The translations under genes and the position numbers were made by a program. From positions 1 through 64,000 of the forward strand of contig JAEUSB010000053.1 of assembly GCA_016788865.1 (NCBI GenBank): DNA of 64,000 nucleotides. The letters run 5' to 3'. Each line of letters begins with the position of its first letter. The first letter of the stretch is position 1. The notes under the pieces were generated by a model. The model saw only the letters and a list, made by a program, of their open reading frames with translations, had not been told where the DNA came from and did no database searches. Of the stretch, positions 34,893 through 43,518 are shown piece after piece. The DNA comes from Leptospirales bacterium. Its GTDB lineage: Bacteria; Spirochaetota; Leptospiria; Leptospirales; Leptonemataceae.

Positions 34893-37331
34893 CTACACCC
34901 GATAGAAATCGAGATTCTTCTTCAGTACGTCCGGTAGCGGATCGAATTTTTTGTAACGAGCTTCCGATTCACGCAACTTCTTGGTTCTAATGTTAACAAA
35001 ACGATTATGAAGTTCTGCAAACGCGGGCTGCGTTGATACTTTGTCACGCACGGGTTTTGCGAACGGAACGTGTCGGTAGAAGATTGCACGCACCACACGA
35101 TTCATCTTCATGTTTCCTTCCGCTTCACTCTTCAGCCAGTTGCCGTAGTCGTTGGTAAACCGATCGCGGTCACTTCTGAATCGTTTGAATTCCGCAGCCA
35201 GACGTTCCTTGATCTCGGGTGAAATTTCCCGGTTTTTCTTATAGAATTGAACGTAATCCGTATAATCTGACGTAATGGAAGGAACAGCAACGTTATTCCA
35301 GTCTGGTCCCTGGATACTCTTGGTCAACTCCCAGCGGAATGCAGCCATTGCATCAACCATAAGTGAGAACAGATCGGCCGTGGCAAAAATTGGAACCGCA
35401 ATGCGACCCTTGGAAGTTCGTTTATTTGGAGACGCAAGATCCTGCCACATCATCACTTTGGTTCCAATAGAAGGAACAATGATGAACCATGGCATGACCT
35501 GGAGTTGAATGAACTCCTTCAGGATTCCGCGTTCTTCATCGTTGAATAGCGTTTCACGGTGGAACAGCGAATAGTCGATTGCGAGAATTCTATCGACGCA
35601 TTCCGATAGCCTGTCGTTTGTTACAAAGGCCTTATCAAGGGGCATATTCACAGAATAGCGTGTCAAAATAGGGAAAGACGTTGCGGGGGATCCACTGGTC
35701 AGCCGGACGTTGATCTCAAGAAAATTCTGAATCTCATAGCGGATGCGAATTGCATATCCGGCAAACTCATCTGGAACGTCCGTTTCGCGTTTCCAGCCTT
35801 TGTCCTTGTGCTCCATCTTAAGCTTTTCAAAGAAGCCCATCCCCATCTCATCGAGTGACGGTGGTTCCTTCTTATCTCCAATGACCGGGAGCCAGTCAAG
35901 AGCGTTCAGGATGGAATAACCTGGCTTACCGCGCGTTGTATCGCGGCACTGAGTGAGCGCACCTATGTGCTCGTCATCGAGCATTTCGTCATCGAAGAAA
36001 CCAAAGCGAAGCATCCAATCCACCGGCAATGGCAGATTTCCCTTTTGTTCCTTCAGTTTGAAGAATGCTTTTTCCCAGATACCCCAGTAAACCTTGGAGA
36101 TGGCGCGACGTACCTTTCGTGGGTCTCCCCCGGAATCCAGAGGATTCGTGAAGCCTTTCAATGTCTTGAGATCGGCAATGAGTTTCTTGCCGTCGTCTGC
36201 GGGCAGGGCAACAAAATTCATGATTTTGCCTACGCTGCCTGCCAGGTCACGGCGCAATGCTTTAACGTCTACCCCGGCCGCAACCGCAGAACTCACTTCC
36301 TGCGGCTTTTCTTCTGCCTTTTGCGCCTTGAGCATGTCGGCCAGTTTGGCCAAAGCCGGAACGGACGCGTCGACTGGAACGCCGAATAACGTCTGATGGC
36401 TGGTCTTAACTTTTTCTGCAAGGCCCACAAGGAACCGAATGATTCCCATCAGGGGAGGGCGACCGGCGTCGCCGGCAACATCTGCGACCAGGAATATCTT
36501 TTCAACAAAGCTGTACTCACCGGAGAGAAGCGTCGAGATTCCTTCATTGATAGTTTCGTGAATCTGTTTCACTTCTTCAATGCTTGAAATCACCATTTCA
36601 GCGAGTTTGCCCGCAAGAATTTGCAGGAGTGCTGCGTCTGTTTTGAAGATGTTACCCTGAAGGTCTGCCGGGAGGCTCAGGATGCGACGCAGGAAAGTAA
36701 ACTCGTCCTCATTGAATTCCGATTCCATTTCATAAAGCTTCTTGAGTAACGTCGAATGATCCTGGTCGAGCCATCCGGCCGTGATAGTTTCCGGAATCTC
36801 ACCACCATTTGAAGTAAAATCATCGATGAGAACTTTGGTTTGTGGAACAAGCGGATCGAGTATCTGGCCCCCGGCCTGGCCTTCAAATGCACCTGGATTC
36901 AGTTTGTAATACGTAAGACAGAGGTTGTCAATGGACTTCAGCAGGTCGGCTGCGAACTCAGAAATGGTCCCAAAGGTTTTGCGAGACACCAGGACTTCTT
37001 GCATGAGTGAACGGACTGCAAGAATCCCGACGTTGAGTTTGCCGAGAACGAGCGTATTAAAGTTTCCAGCCGGATTAACGGGGAACGCAGATATCAGACT
37101 GTCCTTTGCCGTGACATAGGTGGCGCCCAGGGGCCGCCTGGTCAGGAGTGCAGCAAACCCTGGAGTAGAGTTTGCACCGAGATTGTAGAGGCGCTTACCA
37201 GAGGCTGATTTGAGGGTGATCTCTCCTTCGTGGACAACCCACAACATGCTAGGAGGTCTGCCTGCTTCAAATAGAACTGTGCCAGCCGGGATTTTAGCTT
37301 GTTGAAGGGCTTTTTGCGGGTCGAGTGCCAT
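34893..37331 (-). CDS. Large protein with degenerate cyclic-nucleotide-binding N-domain
   Basis: An 812-residue cytoplasmic protein. Residues 10-110 look like a cNMP-binding/Crp-type beta barrel (IPAGTVLFEAGRPPSMLWVVHEGEITLKSASGKRLYNLG), but the phosphate-binding cassette lacks the usual FGE-AL and R-A pair: the segment is PGFAALLTRRPLGATYVTA. Ligand binding is therefore doubtful. The remaining 700 residues are mostly helical with charged segments and no recognised domain. No HTH is visible, so it is not a simple transcription factor. It may be a regulatory or scaffold protein. The start ATG 37331 is clear, and the YggS-like gene lies upstream on the same strand. Confidence 0.65.
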   Translation of the reverse strand: MALDPQKALQQAKIPAGTVLFEAGRPPSMLWVVHEGEITLKSASGKRLYNLGANSTPGFAALLTRRPLGATYVTAKDSLISAFPVNPAGNFNTLVLGKLNVGILAVRSLMQEVLVSRKTFGTISEFAADLLKSIDNLCLTYYKLNPGAFEGQAGGQILDPLVPQTKVLIDDFTSNGGEIPETITAGWLDQDHSTLLKKLYEMESEFNEDEFTFLRRILSLPADLQGNIFKTDAALLQILAGKLAEMVISSIEEVKQIHETINEGISTLLSGEYSFVEKIFLVADVAGDAGRPPLMGIIRFLVGLAEKVKTSHQTLFGVPVDASVPALAKLADMLKAQKAEEKPQEVSSAVAAGVDVKALRRDLAGSVGKIMNFVALPADDGKKLIADLKTLKGFTNPLDSGGDPRKVRRAISKVYWGIWEKAFFKLKEQKGNLPLPVDWMLRFGFFDDEMLDDEHIGALTQCRDTTRGKPGYSILNALDWLPVIGDKKEPPSLDEMGMGFFEKLKMEHKDKGWKRETDVPDEFAGYAIRIRYEIQNFLEINVRLTSGSPATSFPILTRYSVNMPLDKAFVTNDRLSECVDRILAIDYSLFHRETLFNDEERGILKEFIQLQVMPWFIIVPSIGTKVMMWQDLASPNKRTSKGRIAVPIFATADLFSLMVDAMAAFRWELTKSIQGPDWNNVAVPSITSDYTDYVQFYKKNREISPEIKERLAAEFKRFRSDRDRFTNDYGNWLKSEAEGNMKMNRVVRAIFYRHVPFAKPVRDKVSTQPAFAELHNRFVNIRTKKLRESEARYKKFDPLPDVLKKNLDFYRV

Positions 37332-37378
37332 TAAAAAACTCAGTTTTTCATCGATCCAGTTCTCTGCGAGTCAAAAAA

Positions 37379-38056
37379 TCATCGCGAGCCAAAGATGAGC
37401 GAGCCCACACGAATCATTGTAGAGCCCTCTTCCAATGCGATTTCATAATCGCCCGACATACCCATAGAAAGCTCAGAACCCGGAAAACTCGTATCGCGAA
37501 TCTTCCGGAGCTCGCGGAAAACCTGCCGGGTACGTTCTCGATCGCCGTCCGAAGGCCCCATCGTCATGAGACCTTTGAATTTCAAAGTGTCAGTAGACGG
37601 TGGCGGTGTGGCAAGCAGTTCCTCGATATTCATACCGCCCAATTTTGAAACCTCGCCGGTGAGATCGACTTGAATCAAGTAATGCATTCCAGGGTAGTGG
37701 GGCTCTTTGACCTTTCTGGCCGCGCAGGCCTTCGCCAGCGCCGCAATCGCCGAATGAGATGATGCTCCGTGCACAAAATGAAAAAGCGCCGTAACCTGGC
37801 GCGCCATCCCGGATTGCAGGGGGCCTATGTGATGAAAGATCGGTTCAAGACCGGGGGTAACACCGGTTAGGTCCAGATTGGAGAACTTGTCGCGCGCTTC
37901 ATTCACCCGATTCTCGCCAAAGTCACGATGGCCGGCGCGAATAAGTTCATCGACCATTGCAGCTGGATGTGTTTTGGAAACGGCTATCAGCCGCACGTCG
38001 GCGTGGCCAAGATCAGCCAGACGAGTTTTCAGGGCATGGAGCTTTGGTCCTGACAC
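37379..38056 (-). CDS. YggS-family PLP homeostasis protein
   Basis: A pyridoxal-phosphate-binding protein of the PLPBP/YggS family, which buffers PLP in the cytoplasm. The PLP-lysine motif is LIAVSKTH (Lys about residue 27), followed by DFGENRVNEARDKF, FHHIGPLQSGMARQV (a variant of the FIGxLQxNK motif), and a C-terminal LSMGMSGDYEIALEEGSTMIRVGSLIFGSR. The 225-residue length is right. The start is GTG at 38056, exactly abutting the stop of the gene upstream. The family usually reads GxLQSNKxR; here GPLQSGMAR is a departure. Confidence 0.88.
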   Translation of the reverse strand: MSGPKLHALKTRLADLGHADVRLIAVSKTHPAAMVDELIRAGHRDFGENRVNEARDKFSNLDLTGVTPGLEPIFHHIGPLQSGMARQVTALFHFVHGASSHSAIAALAKACAARKVKEPHYPGMHYLIQVDLTGEVSKLGGMNIEELLATPPPSTDTLKFKGLMTMGPSDGDRERTRQVFRELRKIRDTSFPGSELSMGMSGDYEIALEEGSTMIRVGSLIFGSR

Positions 38057-38548
38057 TCAGCTTCGGGTCAGTCGGGACACGCGTTCTGGATCGACATGAT
38101 TGAGCCCGCCGCGAGAGAGCAAAGCCCTGGCATCGAGAGTACTGTCCGGCGTTGGAGCACCGAGCGCCACCAGGTTTTCCATTTCCACCTGCAGCGTCCG
38201 AAGATTCTTCCTCAAGACGTCCATCCGTGCCAGGACCGTATCCTTAAGACCCGTGAGGTCAGATTCCGGGAAGAGGGGCTTTCCGTCAAAAACAGGCTTC
38301 TCTTGTGCAATGGCTTCTGGATCAGCAAGGTAGGCCAAACGAGCCTGTTCCCGACTGAACTCATTCTGCATGCCCGCCAGGTTGCCCTGAATCTGCATGA
38401 GCCTGCCATGGAGCGCCGCTGGTTGAACAAAGGCCCCCGATTCGCTGCTTCTGCCGCCGGTTTCCCGCCTTGACTGCGCCCGATCGTCGCGTCGCTCACG
38501 GAGCAGTGTTTCAGCCGAGCTTAAGAGGTGTTTTCCTGATATTTGCAT
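38057..38548 (-). CDS. Hypothetical helical protein
   Basis: A 163-residue, highly charged protein, almost all helical by pattern. A polar Arg/Ser-rich stretch (about residues 14-40) is followed by a coiled-coil-like part (LHGRLMQIQGNLAGMQNEFSREQARLAYLADPE, then LKDTVLARMDVLRKNLRTLQVEMENL). There is no signal peptide or membrane helix. The gene directly precedes the YggS-like gene and has an extended -10 promoter 20 bases upstream. I do not recognise the family. Confidence 0.55.
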   Translation of the reverse strand: MQISGKHLLSSAETLLRERRDDRAQSRRETGGRSSESGAFVQPAALHGRLMQIQGNLAGMQNEFSREQARLAYLADPEAIAQEKPVFDGKPLFPESDLTGLKDTVLARMDVLRKNLRTLQVEMENLVALGAPTPDSTLDARALLSRGGLNHVDPERVSRLTRS

Positions 38549-38567
38549 AATCTGTCTCTATAATGGA

Positions 38568-38576
38568 ATTATGTCA
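38568..38576 (-). promoter_or_regulatory. Extended -10 promoter (TGACATAAT)
   Basis: On the minus strand the nine bases TGACATAAT combine an extended TG and a CATAAT -10 box, 20 bases before the ATG of the helical protein gene. No good -35 is seen, which is acceptable for extended -10 promoters. The same nine bases occur before dnaA. Confidence 0.4.
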
Positions 38577-38708
38577 CTAACGATACTAAGCCATTCTACT
38601 GGTCTACTTACTTTTTCGATCAGCAGGGCCGATCTCTATAGTCCTTTTTGAGTGTGGAATCTTTAAATTTTTGTTCACTGCCAGGTTTTGAGAATTTCTC
38701 TGGATGAT

Positions 38709-39674
38709 ATGGATCGATCTCGTTTAGTTGCCGCCCTGGCGCTTGCTATCTCTGCTGTTTCCCTGATTGTGGGCCTTTTCCAGATTGGAGCTGCCCGTAA
38801 ATCGCAGGACTTTGCGGCCCCCACCGGCGCCCTCTTCAGTCCCGGGACGGCCGGCGTTGCATTGATCGAAGTCCACGGGCCAATCGAATCAGGTTGGGGG
38901 GGGCCAGGCAGACCCGGCGCGGATCGTATAGTAGAGCGAATCAAGCAAGCGGAAAGCGACCCGGCCATCCGGGGCATCATCCTTTCGATCAACAGTCCCG
39001 GTGGAGGTGTGGGCCCCACAAAGCAAGTCTACGACGCCCTCATGCACTTCCGAAAGCAGAAGCCAATCATTGCGTACGTAACGGATATTGCGGCGAGTGG
39101 TGGATACTATCTGGCCTCAACAGCAAACAAAATCCACGCATACCGGGGTGCGATCATTGGGTCCATTGGTGTGATCATGATTCATGCCAATGCGGACGAA
39201 CTGCTGCGTAAAATTGGACTGAGCGTTACAGTAATCAAGAGCGGACGTTTGAAAGACTCCTCGTATCCGTTTCGCAATATGACAGAAGAGGAACGGGCCA
39301 TGCATCAGAAGATTGCAGATGATGCGTACGAGCAGTTCATTGCTGATGTTTCAGAAGGCAGAAAGCAACCCGAGGCCAATGTACGTAAATGGGCGGAAGG
39401 CAGGATCTACTCGGGCGTTCAGGCAAAGCAAGAGCAAATGATTGATGATTTCGGTGGGCAGGATGAAGCCCTTGCGAGTATGCGTGCAGAACTCAAGACC
39501 AAGGACGATCTGCCAATCCTGAAGCCTCGCAAGGATTTCTGGGAAGAGATGTTTGCTGGATTTTCGGCCGGCGAGCGCATCATGTTGCCTGCGTTGACGG
39601 GTCGCGCATACTACCTGTATCCCGATGCGGGAGAAATCCGGAATCTCTTGAATGCGCGAGATCTTGCGAAATGA
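38709..39674 (+). CDS. sppA: Signal peptide peptidase SppA (36K type)
   Basis: A membrane serine protease that degrades cleaved signal peptides. One N-terminal membrane helix (about residues 7-25) anchors it. The S49 peptidase domain follows with VALIEVHGPI, SINSPGGGVGPT, the nucleophile Ser in DIAASGGYYLAS (about residue 129 from this start), GSIGV and the general-base Lys in VIKSGRLKDSSYPFR. The product is short-form SppA of about 320 residues. I chose ATG 38709; TTG 38688 is possible. The next gene overlaps its stop by four bases, forming an operon with surE. Confidence 0.9.
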   Translation: MDRSRLVAALALAISAVSLIVGLFQIGAARKSQDFAAPTGALFSPGTAGVALIEVHGPIESGWGGPGRPGADRIVERIKQAESDPAIRGIILSINSPGGGVGPTKQVYDALMHFRKQKPIIAYVTDIAASGGYYLASTANKIHAYRGAIIGSIGVIMIHANADELLRKIGLSVTVIKSGRLKDSSYPFRNMTEEERAMHQKIADDAYEQFIADVSEGRKQPEANVRKWAEGRIYSGVQAKQEQMIDDFGGQDEALASMRAELKTKDDLPILKPRKDFWEEMFAGFSAGERIMLPALTGRAYYLYPDAGEIRNLLNARDLAK

Positions 39675-40267
39675 GAGCGTGGTTTCTGACGCTCGTCGAT
39701 GTAACGAGCAGCACCCTCTACAAGCCAGAAGAGCTACCGGCGCTACTGCGCAACCAATCTATAGGTACGGCGCACTGGCTTCTGGCTGCAATTCTTCCAT
39801 CCGCGTCAATGGCCACGGGTGCTTACCTCCTGCGCGACTACTATGAAAGTGTATTCTTATTCTCAATTCTGTTTCACACGCTCCTGCAGACTCTACTGTT
39901 CTTGATCATTGCCTTCATTGCAGGAGCCACGGTTGATTCGCAGATGTACGCAAAACGACCCGAAAAAGCGGGCAGGTCACGCGAAGTGTTTCGCATAGCT
40001 ATTCTATCACTTCTACCTCTTTCATTCGTGTTTCCCGTATCTGTCGTGGCGCGCGTAACTCCCGTTCCGCAAATCATCGCGGGAGTTTTCGCTGTCTTGT
40101 TGTACCTGTGGGTCATCTTTAACCTGATCAAATCGATTCAATTTCTGTACGAAATGCCGCTTCGCGATGTCGTACGGTCCATAGCCCTTTCCCTTGGTGC
40201 AATCTTTGGACTGCCTGTACTCGTGTTCGCTTTGTTGCTGGTGAAGATTGTCTCACACGCCGGATGA
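39671..40267 (+). CDS. Polytopic membrane protein (Yip1-like)
   Basis: A 198-residue integral membrane protein with about five hydrophobic helices. It starts with RAWFLTLVDVTSSTLYKPEELPALLR, an amphipathic entry seen in Yip1-domain bacterial proteins. The helices are at about 40-55, 62-85, 108-125, 132-152 and 168-192. The ATG overlaps the sppA stop and its own stop overlaps surE (ATGA), so it sits firmly in this operon. The function is unknown; a role in membrane-protein turnover is suggested only by the neighbour. Confidence 0.7.
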   Translation: MRAWFLTLVDVTSSTLYKPEELPALLRNQSIGTAHWLLAAILPSASMATGAYLLRDYYESVFLFSILFHTLLQTLLFLIIAFIAGATVDSQMYAKRPEKAGRSREVFRIAILSLLPLSFVFPVSVVARVTPVPQIIAGVFAVLLYLWVIFNLIKSIQFLYEMPLRDVVRSIALSLGAIFGLPVLVFALLLVKIVSHAG

Positions 40268-41004
40268 AAGTTCTACTGACAAATGACGACGGCCTCTTCA
40301 CGAATGGCCTGCTCCACCTTGAACAGGCGCTTGCTTCGTTTGGTGAAATCTGGTGTATTGCGCCGGATCGCGAGCGCAGCGCCACTTCCCAGGCCCTCAG
40401 TTTGCGTGAAACCTTGTTACTCAAGGAGGTATCTCCGCGTAAGTTTACAGTGAATGGTTATCCAACCGATTGCGTAAATCTGGCTCTATTTACGGAAGAT
40501 TTTCCTGCCTTTGATCTTGTAGTGTCTGGCATAAATCATGGCGTGAATCTGGGAGATGATATCCACTATAGCGGAACCGTAGGCGCGGCCCGTCATGCGG
40601 CATTGCATGGCAAGAAAGCCATCGCAATCAGTGCGCCAATTCGCCCGCACGACGGGGATTTTAGAAGACCCGCTGCCTGGCTTGCGAAGTGGCTCGAGAC
40701 AAACCTTGAGAATTTTCCGCAGCGCGTTCTCTGGAATATTAACTATCCCTTAGAAGCACGTGCAAACGCTGGCGATCCATTTCCAGGTATGCGTTGGACC
40801 AGGCAGGGGCGGCGGATCTACAAAGACGCGTACGAACTTCTTGAGGAAGGCGCGGGCGGAAAACTCTATAAACTCCTGGAAACGGAGATGGGCTGGCACG
40901 ACGATGCCGAGTCGGATTGCAGAGCATTCGAAGACGGGATGATTTCCATTACGCCGCTGGCCCTGGATACAACGGCCGTAACGATTGAACCGGTGAGTAG
41001 ATGA
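40264..41004 (+). CDS. surE: 5'/3'-nucleotidase SurE
   Basis: A metal-dependent nucleotidase/exopolyphosphatase involved in stress survival. The N-terminus MKVLLTNDDG has the two metal-binding Asp residues (8 and 9). WCIAPDRERSATSQALSL, VNGYPTDCVNLAL, SGINHGVNLGDDIHYSGTVGAARHAALHG and NINYP are all family motifs. The length of 246 residues is typical. The start overlaps the preceding gene and the stop overlaps the following TPR gene. Confidence 0.95.
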   Translation: MKVLLTNDDGLFTNGLLHLEQALASFGEIWCIAPDRERSATSQALSLRETLLLKEVSPRKFTVNGYPTDCVNLALFTEDFPAFDLVVSGINHGVNLGDDIHYSGTVGAARHAALHGKKAIAISAPIRPHDGDFRRPAAWLAKWLETNLENFPQRVLWNINYPLEARANAGDPFPGMRWTRQGRRIYKDAYELLEEGAGGKLYKLLETEMGWHDDAESDCRAFEDGMISITPLALDTTAVTIEPVSR

Positions 41005-41645
41005 ATCAAGAGACGCGCGAAAAGCAGGTGCTAGAACGAATCCTGTCACTCAAGCAGATGGTGCAGGATGGTCGCAGTGGTCCTGTCGAACTGCATGAGC
41101 TGGGTGTTTGTTATTACCTTATTGAAAACTTCCGCAGTGCGGCGGGCTTCCTGGCGGACCTGGTTTCCCAGTATCCGGATTACCTTGAGATTGCTGCCGC
41201 ACAGTCGCTCAGAATTTTCTGTCTGATTCAGGACGGCGAACTGCTGGAAGCTGAGATACTTTTGAAAGAGCGTCTTCAAATGGATCCAACGAACGCGACG
41301 TTGCTGGGGATGCTGGCCCACGTTCAGGAAAAGACAGCGCGCGTGGCGGATGCAATCCACACCCATCGGAGAATTCTGGAAATCGATCCCGGCAATAATA
41401 ACAGCCGAAATTCACTGGGGTATCTTCTGGCCCTGCAAGGAAAAAAGGAACAATTCGGCGAGGCACTGGAGCATCTGAAGCATGCAGTTTCAAGCAAGCC
41501 GGATCATCCAGCCTACCTGGATTCCCTCGGGATGTTGCTACTGAAAAGCGGGGACCGTGAACGGGCCAGAAAAGCCTTCTTGAAAGCACTCAGTCGATCG
41601 CCCGAAAATACGGTGATCCTGGATCATTTGAAAGATCTAATGTAA
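41001..41645 (+). CDS. Cytoplasmic TPR protein
   Basis: A 214-residue helical-repeat protein without a signal peptide. The TPR-like pairs include LHELGVCYYLIENFRSAAGFLADLV, LLGMLAHVQEKTARVADAIHTHRRIL and AYLDSLGMLLLKSGDRERARKAFLKAL, the last a perfect match to the TPR consensus. It is translationally coupled to surE by an ATGA overlap. It probably serves as an adaptor; the partner is unknown. Confidence 0.8.
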   Translation: MNQETREKQVLERILSLKQMVQDGRSGPVELHELGVCYYLIENFRSAAGFLADLVSQYPDYLEIAAAQSLRIFCLIQDGELLEAEILLKERLQMDPTNATLLGMLAHVQEKTARVADAIHTHRRILEIDPGNNNSRNSLGYLLALQGKKEQFGEALEHLKHAVSSKPDHPAYLDSLGMLLLKSGDRERARKAFLKALSRSPENTVILDHLKDLM

Positions 41646-41697
41646 TTCTGGCCCGGTGTGACGCGAAGCTTTTCCGGGAGCAGCTGTTTGCGAAGAA

Positions 41698-42633
41698 TCA
41701 AATAACGGGGATTTCTTGTTTCAAGCACAGCATCAGGAGCGCCATCCGAACAGCAACTCCGTAGGCCGCCTGGCGAAAGTATGCCGCCGTGGGCATGTCA
41801 TCCACATCCGTTGAGAGCTCTGCAACACGTGGCAATGGATGAAGAATGGTGGTCTGTTTTTTGGATGCAAGCAGGAAGGCACGATTGATTGTGTAGCTGT
41901 CTTTCAGACGTTCGAATTCAGCGCGATCGGCAAAGCGCTCTTCCTGGATTCGCGTTATATAGCCAACATCGCAGTCCCAGAGGGCTTTGATATCCTCCGT
42001 TTCCTCAAACTTGACGTTCTCTCTCCTCAATTCTTTGCGATAGGATTCCGGCAGCGCCAGGTCCACTGGTGAGATTAGAACGATTTCTACATTGTAGTGC
42101 CGAAGCATCTTAATAAGGCTGTGAATGGTTCGCCCAAATTTCAAATCGCCCACAAATCCAATTCGCAGTCCTTCAACAGCGTGCTTTTCTTTGAAGATGG
42201 TGTAAAGGTCGAGCAAAGCCTGAGTGGGATGCTGCCCGATGCCATCGCCAGCATTGATCACAGGAATAGATACTGCGCCGGCTGCAATGCGACTTGAGCC
42301 CTCGACTGGATGACGAATGACGGCAACGTCCGCGTAAGCTTCGATCATCTTCATTGTATCATAAAGAGTTTCCCCTTTGCTTATGGAAGAAAACTGAAAG
42401 CCCACAGTCGTGATGACGCGACCGCCCAACCGATTCATGGCCGTCTCAAAGCTCAACCGCGTTCGCGTAGACGATTCAAAGAAGAGTGAGGCCAGGATCT
42501 TCCCATCAAGCAAACCAAATGCTCGATTGGCAGCCTGAAGCTTTTCGATTCGAGCTGTAGCGGTCAGGACGTTTTCGAGATCTACGCGGCTAAATTGCTC
42601 TGCGTCGAGAATATGAAGATGGGGAAAATCCAC
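41698..42633 (-). CDS. pyrB: Aspartate carbamoyltransferase catalytic subunit
   Basis: This enzyme catalyses the first committed step of pyrimidine synthesis, condensing carbamoyl phosphate and aspartate. The carbamoyl-phosphate loop is [13 protein letters not shown] (about residues 50-62), followed by SSISKGE and the [13 protein letters not shown] motif near residue 135. The C-terminal aspartate domain has [15 protein letters not shown]. The 311-residue length is right. No pyrI is next to it. It shares a pathway with carB at the right edge, but they are 19 kb apart. Confidence 0.96.
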   Translation of the reverse strand: MDFPHLHILDAEQFSRVDLENVLTATARIEKLQAANRAFGLLDGKILASLFFESSTRTRLSFETAMNRLGGRVITTVGFQFSSISKGETLYDTMKMIEAYADVAVIRHPVEGSSRIAAGAVSIPVINAGDGIGQHPTQALLDLYTIFKEKHAVEGLRIGFVGDLKFGRTIHSLIKMLRHYNVEIVLISPVDLALPESYRKELRRENVKFEETEDIKALWDCDVGYITRIQEERFADRAEFERLKDSYTINRAFLLASKKQTTILHPLPRVAELSTDVDDMPTAAYFRQAAYGVAVRMALLMLCLKQEIPVI

Positions 42634-42705
42634 CTGTTCAGGGTGTTTGAGTCAGGGTAGGCGCGCAAACAAAAAAGAACCTCCGTGTTCAGTTCCGCTG
42701 CGAAA

Positions 42706-43491
42706 TCAGTCGTTCCAGCTACCTTTGAGGGATGAGGGAACTTTGTCCGGAACTTCTCCTTCCATTGAATCCAGGAACGCGCCTGGATTATTCCGACCCG
42801 CCTTGATATCTTGCGAAGGAAGTTGAGCGGGGTTCAGTCCAGAGACGCGCGGTGCGCCGGAGGTGAGGCCGGAGTTATAAACTTCTTTTCCACAGGGGCC
42901 GGCTGGCCCAACGCAGACGTTCCACGTTCCGATTCTTACATCTGATTGAAAATTGCCCGATTGGAACGGCTGCCCACGTTGAAAAAAGTACTCCCAGAAT
43001 CCGTTTGCTTCGCCAGCGCGATACGAACCCTTGCTTGAAACCTGACCGCTTCCATAGTAGAAGACCCAGGGGCCTTCTTTCATGCCAGCGCGATACTCGC
43101 CTTCACCGGATTTCTTGCCGTCCGTATCGAAGAAAACCCACGTGCCGGTGCGAGCGTCGTTCCGGAAAGCCCCGGTGGATTCAACTTTTCCGTTCTTGTG
43201 ATAGAGCTTCCAGATTCCCTGCTTGAGGTTGCCGCTGTATTCGCCTTCGCCCTTGATGGCGCCTGTCTCATAATAATACTTCCAGGATCCAGTCCTGTGA
43301 CCGGAACGAAATCCGCCTTCTGACTTCTTTGCGCCCGTGGCGTACCAAACTGTCTGCGTTCCGCCATTCTCAAGAACCCAGACTTTGCCACGCTCATTGA
43401 ATTTGGCCGCGGAGTTGACTCCGGGCGGAATGGCAGCCACCAGGAAAACGGGCAAGAGGAGCATTAGAAGGCCGGTGATTAGTTTCACCAT
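42706..43491 (-). CDS. Exported MORN-like repeat protein
   Basis: A 261-residue protein with a signal peptide (about residues 1-20). About seven repeats of 22-24 residues follow, matching the MORN_2/YwqK pattern: GSWKYYYETGAIKGEGEYSGN, GIWKLYHKNGKVESTGAFRND, GTWVFFDTDGKKSGEGEYRAG, GPWVFYYGSGQVSSKGSYRAG. These form a beta-meander that often sits at the cell surface. The last 70 residues are non-repetitive, with a single Cys pair. It is encoded downstream of dnaA on the same strand, 27 bases after its stop. Confidence 0.85.
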   Translation of the reverse strand: MVKLITGLLMLLLPVFLVAAIPPGVNSAAKFNERGKVWVLENGGTQTVWYATGAKKSEGGFRSGHRTGSWKYYYETGAIKGEGEYSGNLKQGIWKLYHKNGKVESTGAFRNDARTGTWVFFDTDGKKSGEGEYRAGMKEGPWVFYYGSGQVSSKGSYRAGEANGFWEYFFQRGQPFQSGNFQSDVRIGTWNVCVGPAGPCGKEVYNSGLTSGAPRVSGLNPAQLPSQDIKAGRNNPGAFLDSMEGEVPDKVPSSLKGSWND

Positions 43492-43518
43492 ACCATCATC
43501 GGCGGGCGCTAAAAAAAC

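Noticed and set aside
42643-42705. Minus-strand terminator after the MORN-like gene (GAAC/GTTC stem and T-run)
   Set aside because: A T-run is present, but the stem is only four base pairs and has two competing pairings.
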